This document shows, in pieces, positions 8,981 to 17,608 of a DNA stretch of 64,000 bases (its first letter is position 1; each line of letters starts with the position of its first letter). Below the pieces are notes generated by a model. It searched no databases, was not told the DNA's origin, and was given only the letters and a program-made list of their open reading frames with translations. The DNA lies in assembly GCA_026645415.1 (NCBI GenBank), contig JAPEVH010000034.1:1-64000 (forward strand), read 5' to 3'. The position numbers and the translations under genes were made by a program. The stretch comes from Candidatus Electronema sp. GTDB taxonomy: Bacteria > Desulfobacterota > Desulfobulbia > Desulfobulbales > Desulfobulbaceae.

Positions 8981-9339
8981 AATTTATATGAATAATTATT
9001 TTAAATAACAAACGCACAATTAAGGAAAGAAAAAATACCACATCGTAGGGAGCATTGCAAGGTAAAGTTTAAATCTATTTATGAAAAAGATAAACTTCTA
9101 TAGAAACTGCTTTGCTGAAAATTGCAATTAAATTTCAGGTGAATAGATGTTCGCCAGTTCTTTAGAGCAGTAGCTGATTTGAACTATCAACACTACCACA
9201 ATTAATGCTTTTCTTGACCTAAGAAAAATCGCGCATCCTCCTCCCGTCTTGACACCACAGCTTGCTATATGCGACAATTTTATTGATAGCATCTCAATTT
9301 GAGCGCAGCTATCCGCTGTTTAAAAAAGAGGGGGAATAC
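8981..9339. other. Divergent intergenic region
   Basis: This AT-rich region lies between the start of the HTH/two-CW gene (minus) and the PhnD-like gene (plus). It holds one plausible plus-strand promoter at 9249-9278. No RNA gene or long repeat is seen. An upstream in-frame TTG at 9262 would extend the PhnD-like protein, but it has no ribosome binding site and would bury the signal peptide. Confidence 0.5.
9249..9278 (+). promoter_or_regulatory. Putative sigma-70 promoter of PhnD-like gene
   Basis: A perfect -35 box TTGACA (9249-9254) is followed after 18 bp by GACAAT (9273-9278), which matches four of six -10 positions. It lies about 60 bp before the ATG at 9340. Confidence 0.4.
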
Positions 9340-10248
9340 ATGATGATACAAAAAATACTTTTGCCAGCTCTGACTGTCTTATTCTTATGGGCTGCTAGTT
9401 GCCAAGCAGCTGGAGGAGGCATTACTATTGGTTTTCTCGTTTGGAATGGCCCTTTTGATGGCCAGCGGCAGTGGGCCTCTACAGGCCATTATCTTGCAGA
9501 AAAATTAGGGCAACCTGTAAAAGTGCTTCCTTTAAGCTACAACGAGCTTCTTCCGGCAGTAGCAGCAGGAAAAGTTGACTTCTTTACAACTGACCCTTCG
9601 ATGTTCGTCACAGCAAAAGCTAAATATGGCGCAGAAGCTGTGGCAACAATGAAAAATTCAGTTATTGGTACTGAGTACAATGGGGCAATCATTTTCACGG
9701 CAACAACCAACAAAAGTATCAATGGATTAACCAATCTGCGCGGTAAAAAAATAGGTGCCTTACGCCGCTGGTCTTTTGCAGGCTGGCAAATGGCAGAAAA
9801 GGAGTTCAAAGACGCAGGTATTGATGTGTACACCTTTGTGCATACTATCCGCTTTTTTGAAACACCACAGGCTGTTGTCAAGGCCGTGCGGACTGGTAAG
9901 GTCGATGCGGGTACCTTACCTACAGGCTTGCTAGAAAGAGAAGCTGCTAATGGCGAAGCGAAAAGAGAGGATTTCAAAATTTTAGCAAAGAAATTCCATC
10001 CAGATTTTCCGTTTGCTTGTTCCACAGTCTTGTATCCTGGCTTTTCCTTGGCCAAGACAGCAAGAGTGGATCCGAACTTAGCAGAGCAGATGGCAGAGGC
10101 ACTTAAGGAGCTAAGAGCTGGAGATAAACCTCTTCAGGACGCTGGTTTAGCTGGCTGGACTGATCCTTTGGATTATTCCATTGTTAAAGAAGTACTTGGC
10201 CAACTTAAAGGGATGAAGCCGACTGGTCAGCAAGTATCTTTGCGATAA
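9340..10248 (+). CDS. PhnD/TtrS-like periplasmic binding protein
   Basis: A 302-residue secreted protein. A hydrophobic signal peptide (MMIQKILLPALTVLFLWAAS) ends near CQA-AGG. The mature part has type-2 periplasmic binding-protein features: GFLVWNGPFDGQRQW, AGKVDFFTTDP, LRGKKIGALRR and AVRTGKVDAG. It fits the PhnD/SsuA family and most resembles the sensing domains of TtrS-like kinases. No ABC permease, ATPase or kinase gene is next to it, so it may be an orphan binding protein serving a distant partner. The start is chosen for the AGAGGGGG box at 9327-9334. Its 3' end overlaps the convergent nitrilase-RfaE2 gene by 44 bp. Confidence 0.8.
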   Translation: MMIQKILLPALTVLFLWAASCQAAGGGITIGFLVWNGPFDGQRQWASTGHYLAEKLGQPVKVLPLSYNELLPAVAAGKVDFFTTDPSMFVTAKAKYGAEAVATMKNSVIGTEYNGAIIFTATTNKSINGLTNLRGKKIGALRRWSFAGWQMAEKEFKDAGIDVYTFVHTIRFFETPQAVVKAVRTGKVDAGTLPTGLLEREAANGEAKREDFKILAKKFHPDFPFACSTVLYPGFSLAKTARVDPNLAEQMAEALKELRAGDKPLQDAGLAGWTDPLDYSIVKEVLGQLKGMKPTGQQVSLR

Positions 10249-11479
10249 TCTTACTGGTTGAGCAGGCGGTGCTGAAGGGAATTCGTTTCACCGTACCGCC
10301 TGTGGCTTTTACCTCTGCGGCCCCGGCAATCTGTTCTTCTGGCCAGTCCGCACCTTTAACGAGTACATCAGGTTGTAAGGCCGTAATAAGCTGTAGGGGC
10401 GTATCTTCGCTAAAAAGAACGACAAAATCTACGCAGCCCAGCCCGGCTAAAACTCTAGCCCGTTCTTTTTCACTGTTCACAGGCCGAGTAGCTCCTTTAA
10501 GCTGCCGCACTGAACTATCCGAGTTTACTCCAACTACGAGACAATCACCGCAGGAGCGGGCCTGCTCCAAATACTCAACATGGCCAGCATGAAGCAGATC
10601 AAAACAACCATTCGTAAAAACAATTCTACTGCTCTGTCGCCGGATTAGAGCCAGTCGTTTTTGTAAGATTGTTACATCAAGTATCTTATTTGTGTCCCAG
10701 CCCGACCAAGGCCGTTCACCACAGGTACAGAAACGAGAACGCAGTTTTTCCAGAGTATTTTCATGAAGCTGCGCTTGAATACACTCCACCTCCTCTCCAG
10801 CTTCAGCTAAAATTGCACCGCTCGGATCAACAATTAAAGAATGACCAGCTAAGTGGCCCTCACCAACTGGCCCACAAGCATTGCAAGCAACAATAAAGCA
10901 TTGATTTTCAACAGCCCTTGCCTGCACCAGTAAGCGCCAATGTGCCAGCCGTGCTGAAGGCCATTGCGCGGAAATGATAATTAATCGACAGCCTGCAAAA
11001 GCATGACTACGACTGATCTCTGGAAAACGAAGGTCATAGCAAACAAGAGCACCCAGCAGACCAAATGGTGTAACTATGGGCAATGGCTCTTGTCCAGCTT
11101 GCAAGTAAGCCTCTTCCTGCCAAAAACGGAACAGATGATGCTTTTGATAGCTACCTATCACACCCTTTGGCCCAACCAGAAAAAGCGTATTACTCGGCTT
11201 TCCTGCTTTCTGTGGTTCTAATAAAGAACCGGCAAACCAGAGATTGCGTTGTGCTGCTTCCTGTTGCAATAAATAGAGAATAGCTGGAGTTTGTTCCGCT
11301 AATCTCGTAGCATTAGGATAATCAAAACCGCTGGCCCACACTTCGGGCAAGACAAGCAAGGTGTTTTCTGGAAATTGCTGCGCTGCTAACAGTTCCTGAA
11401 AACGACGTACATTTTTAGTGATGTCACCAAACTGAATTTCTAACTGCAAGCAAGCGGCATACGGAAAAATCTCTTTCAT
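10205..11479 (-). CDS. Nitrilase-heptose adenylyltransferase (RfaE2) fusion
   Basis: A 424-residue two-domain protein. Residues 1-250 are a carbon-nitrogen hydrolase with the Glu46 (LPEVW), Lys113 (YQKHHLF), Cys147 (LVCYDLRFPE) triad, which hydrolyses amides. Residues about 265-420 are a nucleotidyltransferase with TNGCFDLLHAGH (about 289-300), GVNSDSSVRQLKG and VKGADWP. This is typical of RfaE domain II (HldE C-terminal domain), which makes ADP-glycero-manno-heptose for LPS core. The substrate of the hydrolase half is not deducible; omega-amidase-like activity is possible. I do not know this fusion as a standard arrangement. Its ATG overlaps the upstream HEAT gene stop by 4 bp, so the two are co-translated. 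Confidence 0.88.
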   Translation of the reverse strand: MKEIFPYAACLQLEIQFGDITKNVRRFQELLAAQQFPENTLLVLPEVWASGFDYPNATRLAEQTPAILYLLQQEAAQRNLWFAGSLLEPQKAGKPSNTLFLVGPKGVIGSYQKHHLFRFWQEEAYLQAGQEPLPIVTPFGLLGALVCYDLRFPEISRSHAFAGCRLIIISAQWPSARLAHWRLLVQARAVENQCFIVACNACGPVGEGHLAGHSLIVDPSGAILAEAGEEVECIQAQLHENTLEKLRSRFCTCGERPWSGWDTNKILDVTILQKRLALIRRQSSRIVFTNGCFDLLHAGHVEYLEQARSCGDCLVVGVNSDSSVRQLKGATRPVNSEKERARVLAGLGCVDFVVLFSEDTPLQLITALQPDVLVKGADWPEEQIAGAAEVKATGGTVKRIPFSTACSTSKIIAKILADQSASSL

Positions 11480-12183
11480 GCTTGCAACTGGGCTATGGCT
11501 TGAGCTGCTAATTCGCCGACTGTTACCGTTTTGATAGTGCCTGCTTCATAAAGCCGTAATGGTGTTTCATCTGTTTTTAGCTCATGCAAGCGTTCTGGGC
11601 TGGGGCAACATTGGCCTAATAAACCAATAGCCCTTGCTGCGAGACCGCAAACCGCACTGTCATGAGAATCTAAATAGGGCGGCAAATCGTTGGCCATGCC
11701 TTTGGCTAAGGCTAATTCTCGGCGGCACTGGGCCAGCCGTCCAGCAGCCCAAAGTAGCCCACGTTGCAAGGTCTCGTGCTCTAAAAAATTACCTTCCTGA
11801 TGTGCTTCTTGGCCATCAGGTCGCATATAAGAGAGCAGCATGTGGATATATTCCCCAGCCAACCCCTCGTGGTAGCAGAGAATTTCTGCCATCGCCTCTG
11901 GTGCCCCCCAGCCAATACCACCTGATTCCTCGTTTAAGCTCCAAAGGAGTCGGCGCACAATAATCCGAGCTTCTTCCATATCTTCTTCCGCCAAACGAGC
12001 TGTTGCCCAACCCATTGTGCTGATCGCATGCCAACGCAATTGCTCCTCGCTGCGACAGATGGCCGCAAAAAGGGCATTGATTATCTCTTTAGCAGAAAAT
12101 TGAGCTAATTCATGCTGAATATCAACCAAATCATCTTGTTGGAGTAGCTCTAGAATTTGTTGCTTATTTTTCCTAGCACTCAT
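11476..12183 (-). CDS. HEAT-repeat protein, DVU0298-like
   Basis: This 235-residue all-helical protein has HEAT-like repeats (for example LRWHAISTMGWATARLAEED, and a C-terminal AARAIGLLGQCC). The signature SLNEESGGIGWGAPEAMAEIL recalls the conserved Desulfovibrio DVU0298-type family found in sulfate reducers. No enzymatic motif is seen. HEAT solenoids usually mediate protein contacts. It is the first gene of a two-gene minus-strand operon with the nitrilase-RfaE2 fusion, joined by ATGA overlap. Function unknown. Confidence 0.75.
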   Translation of the reverse strand: MSARKNKQQILELLQQDDLVDIQHELAQFSAKEIINALFAAICRSEEQLRWHAISTMGWATARLAEEDMEEARIIVRRLLWSLNEESGGIGWGAPEAMAEILCYHEGLAGEYIHMLLSYMRPDGQEAHQEGNFLEHETLQRGLLWAAGRLAQCRRELALAKGMANDLPPYLDSHDSAVCGLAARAIGLLGQCCPSPERLHELKTDETPLRLYEAGTIKTVTVGELAAQAIAQLQA

Positions 12184-12285
12184 GGTTAGCTTATTTGGCT
12201 TGTTTTTTTCGGATAAATTTGCTTTTCTTAATCGACCTATCAGATAAAAAAATCAAATGACTATAAACAGAAAACAAAAGAAGCT

Positions 12286-13497
12286 ATGCGCAGAGCTGTA
12301 ATCACAGGCATGGGTATCGTATCGTCGCTGGGCGACAGTGTCAGTGAGGTGCTGGAATCCCTCCAGCAAGGCCGTTCTGGTATTCAATATTATAAAGCTT
12401 ATAAAGACTTAGGTCTACGTTCTTGGATTGGTGCATTCACTCGTATTCGTTGCGAAGAGCATATTGACAAAAAAAGTCTTCGTTTTATGGGCAATGCTGC
12501 GGCCTACGCCTATATTGCTATGCAGCAAGCTATCCAAGACAGCGGGTTACAGGAGGAGCAGGTTTCCTCCCCACGAACCGGTCTCATTATGGGTTCCGGT
12601 GGCACCTCAGCAGAAAATGTAGTCATCACGGCCGATATTATGCGGAGTAAAGGATTGCGTCGTCTGAGTCCCTTTATGGTACCAAGGACCATGTCCAGCA
12701 CTGTTTCTGCCGGCCTAACTGCACCTTTTAAAATACTCGGAACCTGCTACTCTGTCTCCTCAGCCTGCGCCACTGGCGCGCACTGCATTGGAGCAGCTTT
12801 AGAGCAAATTCAGCTCGGCAAGCAGGATATTGTTTTTGCTGGTGGGAGCGATGAAGAACACTGGACGCAAACCTCTATGTTTGATGCAATGGGCGCGTTG
12901 TCTACGCATTTTAACGAAGAGCCAACGCGTGCTTCGCGGCCATGGGATCGAGACCGAGACGGCTTTGTCGTGGCCAATGGCGCAGGCGTGGTAGTCGTAG
13001 AAGAACTCGAACATGCCCGCCGTCGAGGTGCGCCAATCTATGCAGAAATTATTGGCTATGGAGCCACTGCTGACGGCCATGATATGGTTTCACCTTCAGG
13101 GGAAGGTGCTGCCCGGTGCATGAAAATGGCTCTCAACACGGCCAGCACAGAAACAGTTGACTATCTTAATGCTCACGGTACCTCTACTCCAATTGGCGAT
13201 ATGGTAGAGCTGCGAGCAGTACGACAAGCATTTGGCAGCAAGATTCCGCAAATCAGTTCAACTAAATCGCTTTCTGGTCATTCTCTTGGTGCAGCAGGTG
13301 TCCATGAAGTTATCTATAGTCTATTGATGCTTCAACACGGTTTTATCGCTGCTACAGCTAATATCGACAACTTAGAACCAGAGGCTGAACAAATGAATAT
13401 TGTTATGGAAACACAACAAGCCAAACTAGAAACCGTGATGTCCAGTAGTTACGGTTTTGGGGGCACTAATGCTTGCTTGGTCTTCCGTTGCCTTTAA
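12286..13497 (+). CDS. fabB: Beta-ketoacyl-ACP synthase I (FabB-like)
   Basis: This 403-residue thiolase-fold condensing enzyme extends acyl-ACP with malonyl-ACP. The Cys-His-His catalytic set is visible: Cys161 in SSACATG, His297 in NAHGTSTP and His332 in SGHSLGAAG. The N-terminus ([16 protein letters not shown], then GRSGI) and overall pattern are closer to E. coli FabB than FabF. FabB is normally needed for unsaturated fatty acids together with the FabA dehydratase-isomerase, which often sits next to it. No fabA or acyl carrier gene is adjacent here. It is convergent with the next gene with only 3 bp between the stops. Confidence 0.92.
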   Translation: MRRAVITGMGIVSSLGDSVSEVLESLQQGRSGIQYYKAYKDLGLRSWIGAFTRIRCEEHIDKKSLRFMGNAAAYAYIAMQQAIQDSGLQEEQVSSPRTGLIMGSGGTSAENVVITADIMRSKGLRRLSPFMVPRTMSSTVSAGLTAPFKILGTCYSVSSACATGAHCIGAALEQIQLGKQDIVFAGGSDEEHWTQTSMFDAMGALSTHFNEEPTRASRPWDRDRDGFVVANGAGVVVVEELEHARRRGAPIYAEIIGYGATADGHDMVSPSGEGAARCMKMALNTASTETVDYLNAHGTSTPIGDMVELRAVRQAFGSKIPQISSTKSLSGHSLGAAGVHEVIYSLLMLQHGFIAATANIDNLEPEAEQMNIVMETQQAKLETVMSSSYGFGGTNACLVFRCL

Positions 13498-13500
13498 GCT

Positions 13501-14601
13501 CTAGTCTTCGTCGCTATCATCTCCTTCTTCATCAATGCGTTGGAGACCTTCCATGACCAGCCCCATAAATCCACCCAATGGCTGAAGTTCTTTTTCTGCT
13601 TCGGTCAGCCCTTTGGTATAAGTGAAGCGACCTTTCTGCTCAACTAATAGTGCAAAAAATGCTTCTTTATCTTCCTGCTTTTTGTGCTGGCAGGCGACAA
13701 TTTCTCCTTCATTGAACAACGCTAAGGCTTGGCCATGATCAAAGGTAAAGAGAACTCGACCAGATTTACCACCAGAGTTAATCATCTGGAACAACTCGAC
13801 TGGATTAATTTCTGTCAGTTCACCGCTCATCCCAGAGCTGATCTTACCCGCCCGCAGGGTGTTTTCCTGAGCACGGTTGACTAAAACGCGGTAAAAAAAA
13901 ATCTGAAGGATAGGATAACGGGAAAGAACGTGTTTGAAATCTTTGGCATTGAGCGTGGCAAGCTGACAGGCTGTTTTAGAATACACAGATGGATAGGCTA
14001 ACTCGCCAGAAAGTAAGCTCATTTCACCAAAAATACCTCCTAGCCCAATCTCAGCGATTACTTCACTGTCCTTCCTGACCACAGTCACCTTGCCAGATAG
14101 CACCACATAGAAGTTAGTTCCTCGCTCGCCTTCCTCAATAATAATCTTACCAGGAGGATAACTCCGCAGCTTCATCAGCAGGGCAAGATCTTGTAGGTCA
14201 AAATCATTGAGCGGCTCGAAAAGTTCCATCTCCCTGAGAATACCAAAAAACTCAGCAATCAACCGCTGCTTGGCTCGCTGCTCTGCTACCTTGAGCAGAT
14301 TCATCTGAAGCGTAGAATAAGCCTTTTCCTTCTTATATTCAAAGCGAATGAGGCCAGAACAGCCACCGCATTCAAACTTAGCCCGCTGTACTCCTTGCCG
14401 GGTAATGCGCTGCTCAAAAGGTCTATTCGTTGCAAGAGCTTTTAGTAGCTCCCGTACCATAAGTAGGCAAACTTCTTTTTCACGATCAATAACAATAGCA
14501 GAATCATGAACAATAAATTCCTCACCCACATTATAGAGCGGGCAGGAAAATTCCTCTGTCACCACAAAGACAGCATTGCGGAATTCTGTTCGTTCAGCCA
14601 T
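13501..14601 (-). CDS. cNMP-binding/DUF4388 signalling protein (paralogue 1)
   Basis: A 366-residue cytoplasmic protein in three parts. The N-terminal 100 residues carry conserved cysteines (SCPLY, VCLL, CGGC), possibly a metal site. A cyclic-nucleotide-binding domain (about 125-240) contains FYVVLSGKVTVV and GGIFGEMSLLSGE. A C-terminal DUF4388 (PatA-type) domain follows (about 260-345; GELTEINPVELFQMINSGGK). It ends in an acidic tail. There is no HTH, so it is not a Crp-type transcription factor. DUF4388 occurs in gliding and pilus signalling proteins. It has a tandem paralogue directly upstream, and the protein at 53216-55036 appears to carry a related domain. Regulation of surface motility is inference. 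Confidence 0.82.
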   Translation of the reverse strand: MAERTEFRNAVFVVTEEFSCPLYNVGEEFIVHDSAIVIDREKEVCLLMVRELLKALATNRPFEQRITRQGVQRAKFECGGCSGLIRFEYKKEKAYSTLQMNLLKVAEQRAKQRLIAEFFGILREMELFEPLNDFDLQDLALLMKLRSYPPGKIIIEEGERGTNFYVVLSGKVTVVRKDSEVIAEIGLGGIFGEMSLLSGELAYPSVYSKTACQLATLNAKDFKHVLSRYPILQIFFYRVLVNRAQENTLRAGKISSGMSGELTEINPVELFQMINSGGKSGRVLFTFDHGQALALFNEGEIVACQHKKQEDKEAFFALLVEQKGRFTYTKGLTEAEKELQPLGGFMGLVMEGLQRIDEEGDDSDED

Positions 14602-14667
14602 CTTAAATAAGAGGGGAAAGTACCACGTTCATGATGGCCTTTCTCTCAGACAGGGTCTTGCTGCGAT

Positions 14668-15792
14668 TCAATCATCCTCTGAAAATTCTGGTTCATCATC
14701 AATGGGACTTTCCACGCCAGCCCGTTCTCGATCCTCATCAATACGCTGTAGTCCTTCCATAAGCAGTCCCATAAAACCACCTAATGGTTGCAGTTTATGG
14801 TATTTGGTAGCTAGGTGGGTATTGTAGGTGAAAGAGCCTTTTTTCTTACTCAAAGTAGCAAATAGCGCATCTTTACCTTGAAAATCGCCAAAAGAAGCAA
14901 GGACTATTTCTCCTTCGTTAAAGAGAATGACAGCATGACCGTCCGAAAAAATCAAATCGACCTTACCAGATTTACCACCAGAGTTGATAAGCTGGAATAA
15001 CTCTACTGGACTGATATAGATCAGTTCACCGCTCATACCAGAACTAATCTTACCTGCCCGCGCCATATTCATTTGGGCACGGTTGACAAGGAGGCGATAG
15101 AAGAAGATTTGCAGAACTGGATAACGGTTCAGGATGAACTTTAAATCCTTACCATTGATAGTGCCGAATTTAACTACTGTGCGCGAATAAACCGAGCTAC
15201 TAGCTGGTTCACCGGAGAGTAAACTCATTTCGCCAAAGATTTCTCCTCGACCTATCTCCGCAATGATCTCTTTTTCGCCTTTGACAATCGCTACTTTACC
15301 AGACAGGATAATATAAAGATGCGTGCCACGAGTTCCTTCAGCAATGATTACCTTGTTAGGATCAAACTGCTTTAGCTTAAGCATGGAGATCAAATCAAGC
15401 AAGTCATGGTCTTCAAGTAACTCGAAAACCTCCATCGTCCGCAGATGTTTGAACAGTGCCTCCACATGCCGCTTGCGCGCCTTTTTATCAGCGATGCGCA
15501 GCAAGTTCATTTGGAGGGTAGAAAAGCCTTTCTCCTTTTTATACTCAAAGCGCATAGACCCTGTACAACCTGGGCATTTGAAGGAAGCGCGCTGCATAGC
15601 AAGCTGCGTGAAACGCTGCTCGCCAGGTTTTTTGGAGACGATCTTTAACAGTTCCTGCACCAGAAACATACAGACAGGCTTTTCGTAATCGACACTAACA
15701 GCAGCATCTTGTACCTGCAATTCTTCGCCGGTATTATAAATAGGACAGGAGTCTTCTGAAGTGACGACAAAAACAGCGTTGCGGTAATCCAT
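14668..15792 (-). CDS. cNMP-binding/DUF4388 signalling protein (paralogue 2)
   Basis: A 374-residue tandem paralogue of the gene at 13501-14601, with the same order: a four-Cys N-terminal module (SCPIY, VCMF, CPGC), a cNMP-binding domain (LYIILSGKVAIV, GEIFGEMSLLSGE), DUF4388 (GELIYISPVELFQLINSGGK) and an acidic tail. The linker FEYKKEKGFSTLQMNLL is almost identical in the two, so the copies are ancient but constrained. The 66-bp gap between them has no terminator. The pair could form a heteromer or sense two different conditions. Which nucleotide is bound cannot be told from sequence. Confidence 0.82.
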   Translation of the reverse strand: MDYRNAVFVVTSEDSCPIYNTGEELQVQDAAVSVDYEKPVCMFLVQELLKIVSKKPGEQRFTQLAMQRASFKCPGCTGSMRFEYKKEKGFSTLQMNLLRIADKKARKRHVEALFKHLRTMEVFELLEDHDLLDLISMLKLKQFDPNKVIIAEGTRGTHLYIILSGKVAIVKGEKEIIAEIGRGEIFGEMSLLSGEPASSSVYSRTVVKFGTINGKDLKFILNRYPVLQIFFYRLLVNRAQMNMARAGKISSGMSGELIYISPVELFQLINSGGKSGKVDLIFSDGHAVILFNEGEIVLASFGDFQGKDALFATLSKKKGSFTYNTHLATKYHKLQPLGGFMGLLMEGLQRIDEDRERAGVESPIDDEPEFSEDD

Positions 15793-15832
15793 GCCGGCTA
15801 ACCTGATTCAAATAGAGAAAAAAATGGTTTTT

Positions 15833-16180
15833 TCAGGATCTTCCAAAAAACAAATAAATAATAAAACCTAGTACAGCCGAAGCTCCAACTAAAACAGGTA
15901 ACACCTTATTTATTTGCAATTCGCCATCCACAACCAAGGTTTGCATATACTCAGTTCCTGACAGCCACCAAATACCAATAAAAATAATGATAACGATCAG
16001 CTCATTGAAGGACTGCTTCCAGATCAAATAGCCAACCAAGGCAGCAAAAGGAATAATAAACCAAGGGTTTGTAAACAAGCCAACAAAATCAACATCTTTT
16101 ATTTGTGCTGGGAGGTGGGTACTCTGAAGCAAGGCTCCAATTTTACTAAAGAAGCCACCTGTAGCTACTGCATCTGCCAT
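15833..16180 (-). CDS. Small inner-membrane protein, unknown
   Basis: A 115-residue protein with about three membrane helices (PWFIIPFAALVGYLIW, ELIVIIIFIGIWWLSG, VLPVLVGASAVLGFIIYLFF) and a short soluble N-terminus. A good AAAGGAAC ribosome binding site precedes the ATG. It is 40 bp upstream of the cNMP-binding paralogue on the same strand and may be co-transcribed with the pair. I do not recognise a family. Confidence 0.75.
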   Translation of the reverse strand: MADAVATGGFFSKIGALLQSTHLPAQIKDVDFVGLFTNPWFIIPFAALVGYLIWKQSFNELIVIIIFIGIWWLSGTEYMQTLVVDGELQINKVLPVLVGASAVLGFIIYLFFGRS

Positions 16181-16310
16181 TTTTTGTTCCTTTGTTATAT
16201 CTATTGCCTACCGGAACCCAAGCATAAATAGATGCTCACCTGTCCGATACAATCGAATACCATATATACTTTCAGAATACCAATGGAAACAAAATACTGT
16301 CAATCAAAAA

Positions 16311-16341
16311 ACCGTCGAAAATAGGTTCGTTTTCCGACGGT
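16311..16341 (-). terminator. Terminator of the fmdB-like gene
   Basis: On the minus strand ACCGTCG pairs with CGACGGT, with A-rich and T-rich flanks extending the stem, followed by TTTTTTGATTG. It lies about 30 bp after the fmdB-like stop. Confidence 0.75.
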
Positions 16342-16369
16342 CAAAGGAGAAAAAGAAAAAACAGAGTGC

Positions 16370-16639
16370 TTATCCCGCTGCTGGGCAACTTTTACAGCCA
16401 CCCGCCGCGCCACAAGCTGGCTCTGTAGATTTGCTGCTACCTTTACCTTTATCATCTCCACTGGAGCTATAGCCGTCTGCATACCAACCGCCTCCTTTGA
16501 GATGAAAAGCACTTGCAGAAACAAGTTTTTTCATAGGGCCTCCGCATTCAGAACAGGTAGTTAATAGTGGATCACTAATTTTTTGGTGTACTTCAAAAAT
16601 ACGTTCACAAGCTGAACATTTGTACTCGTATACAGGCAT
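16370..16639 (-). CDS. FmdB-family zinc ribbon protein
   Basis: This 89-residue protein begins MPVYEYKCSACERIFEV, the hallmark of FmdB regulatory-type zinc ribbons. The second Cys pair is in TTCSECGG. A Gly/Ser-rich linker follows, then an additional Cys-rich tail (ACGAAGGCKSCPAAG). The frame opens 13 codons earlier, but ATG 16639 has the AGGTGA box and the conserved N-terminus. FmdB proteins bind zinc; their role is poorly known. The gene is monocistronic, with its own terminator. Confidence 0.9.
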   Translation of the reverse strand: MPVYEYKCSACERIFEVHQKISDPLLTTCSECGGPMKKLVSASAFHLKGGGWYADGYSSSGDDKGKGSSKSTEPACGAAGGCKSCPAAG

Positions 16640-17164
16640 GTTGTCACCTTTTTTTGGTCTGCAATTACTAACTAACATTGTTGGTCTACTAAATAAGATT
16701 ACAATAATTCTACCCTAGCAATCTGTCAACTCTGAAAGATTGGCTGCTTTTTTCTAACCATAGTCTATGAAGAAATAGCTCATAAAGAGACAAAAATGTC
16801 TTAACAAAAAAACTTTCCAAACGATTTCTTTTTGACAAGGCACTTGTCTGTCAAAGAAAGTTCTTCCCATGTTGAATACTATTGCATTGCCAGAGTTGAT
16901 CAGTTAAAATATTCTATTTTAATCTCTATTATTAGAGATAACCTGCCTATTCAGAAAGAGGGCCTTTTTTTATTTTGTCGTAATAAGCACATGAGTCTTT
17001 TTCCTACAAAGCCTTTTCCATTGGAGAGGACGAAGAAAAGGTAATTCGACACAGCGTTACGCTCATTTTTTAGAATTATTTTTTCTAGACAGGCAGGGAC
17101 GAATACTCTTTTTCCATAATTTGATCGTCACCTGCTTTTAACCTATATTCTCTTGGAGTACAAC
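16640..17164. other. Intergenic region before mucR
   Basis: AT-rich sequence. A short palindrome GACAAG-gca-CTTGTC is at 16834-16848, overlapping a TTGACA-like box. This could be an operator or promoter, but no matching -10 box is clear. A possible 70-codon frame at 16832-17044 shows no family features and lacks a ribosome binding site. Confidence 0.45.
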
Positions 17165-17608
17165 ATGAGTAAAACATTAGTTGAAATGACTGCTGAGATT
17201 ATTCAGTCACATATCAGTGGTTCTAGCATGAATACTGAAGAAATCAGTGCAGCTCTTCATGAAACTTATCAGACGTTGAAGACATTGCAGGAAGCTGAGG
17301 CAACTGGCTGTATGGCTGAAGATAAGGAATGTAGTAAACCAGATATTGAGCCAAAACGCTCTATTCAAAAGAATAAAATTATTTGTTTAGAATGCGGCCA
17401 GTCTTTCAAGATGCTAACCAAGCATTTGAAATCACATAACATGAATGCTCGTGAGTATCGGAAAAAATATGGTTTTTCCAGTCGACAGTCCCTTTGCGCT
17501 AAGGTACTGTCGGATGAGCGTTCAGCAGCCAGTAAAGAGCGCGGTATTCATCCAAACCTTCGTAAGTCCATTGCTGAACGGGCTGGGAAAAAGAAAAAAT
17601 CCGCATGA
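17165..17608 (+). CDS. MucR/Ros-family zinc-finger regulator
   Basis: This 147-residue protein has the Ros/MucR zinc finger CLECGQSFKMLTKHLKSH (about residues 75-92). The typical downstream block MNAREYRKKYGF and the SAASKERGIHPNL end follow. The N-terminus MSKTLVEMTAEIIQSHISG is characteristic. The start at 17165 follows TTGGAG with proper spacing, four codons inside the frame. Family members bind AT-rich DNA and regulate polysaccharide, motility and cell-envelope genes. It overlaps murI by 4 bp (ATGA), so the regulator is coupled to peptidoglycan synthesis. Confidence 0.92.
   Translation: MSKTLVEMTAEIIQSHISGSSMNTEEISAALHETYQTLKTLQEAEATGCMAEDKECSKPDIEPKRSIQKNKIICLECGQSFKMLTKHLKSHNMNAREYRKKYGFSSRQSLCAKVLSDERSAASKERGIHPNLRKSIAERAGKKKKSA

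Noticed and set aside
16832-17044. 70-codon open frame before mucR
   Set aside because: No ribosome binding site, no conserved motif, AT-rich chance frame.
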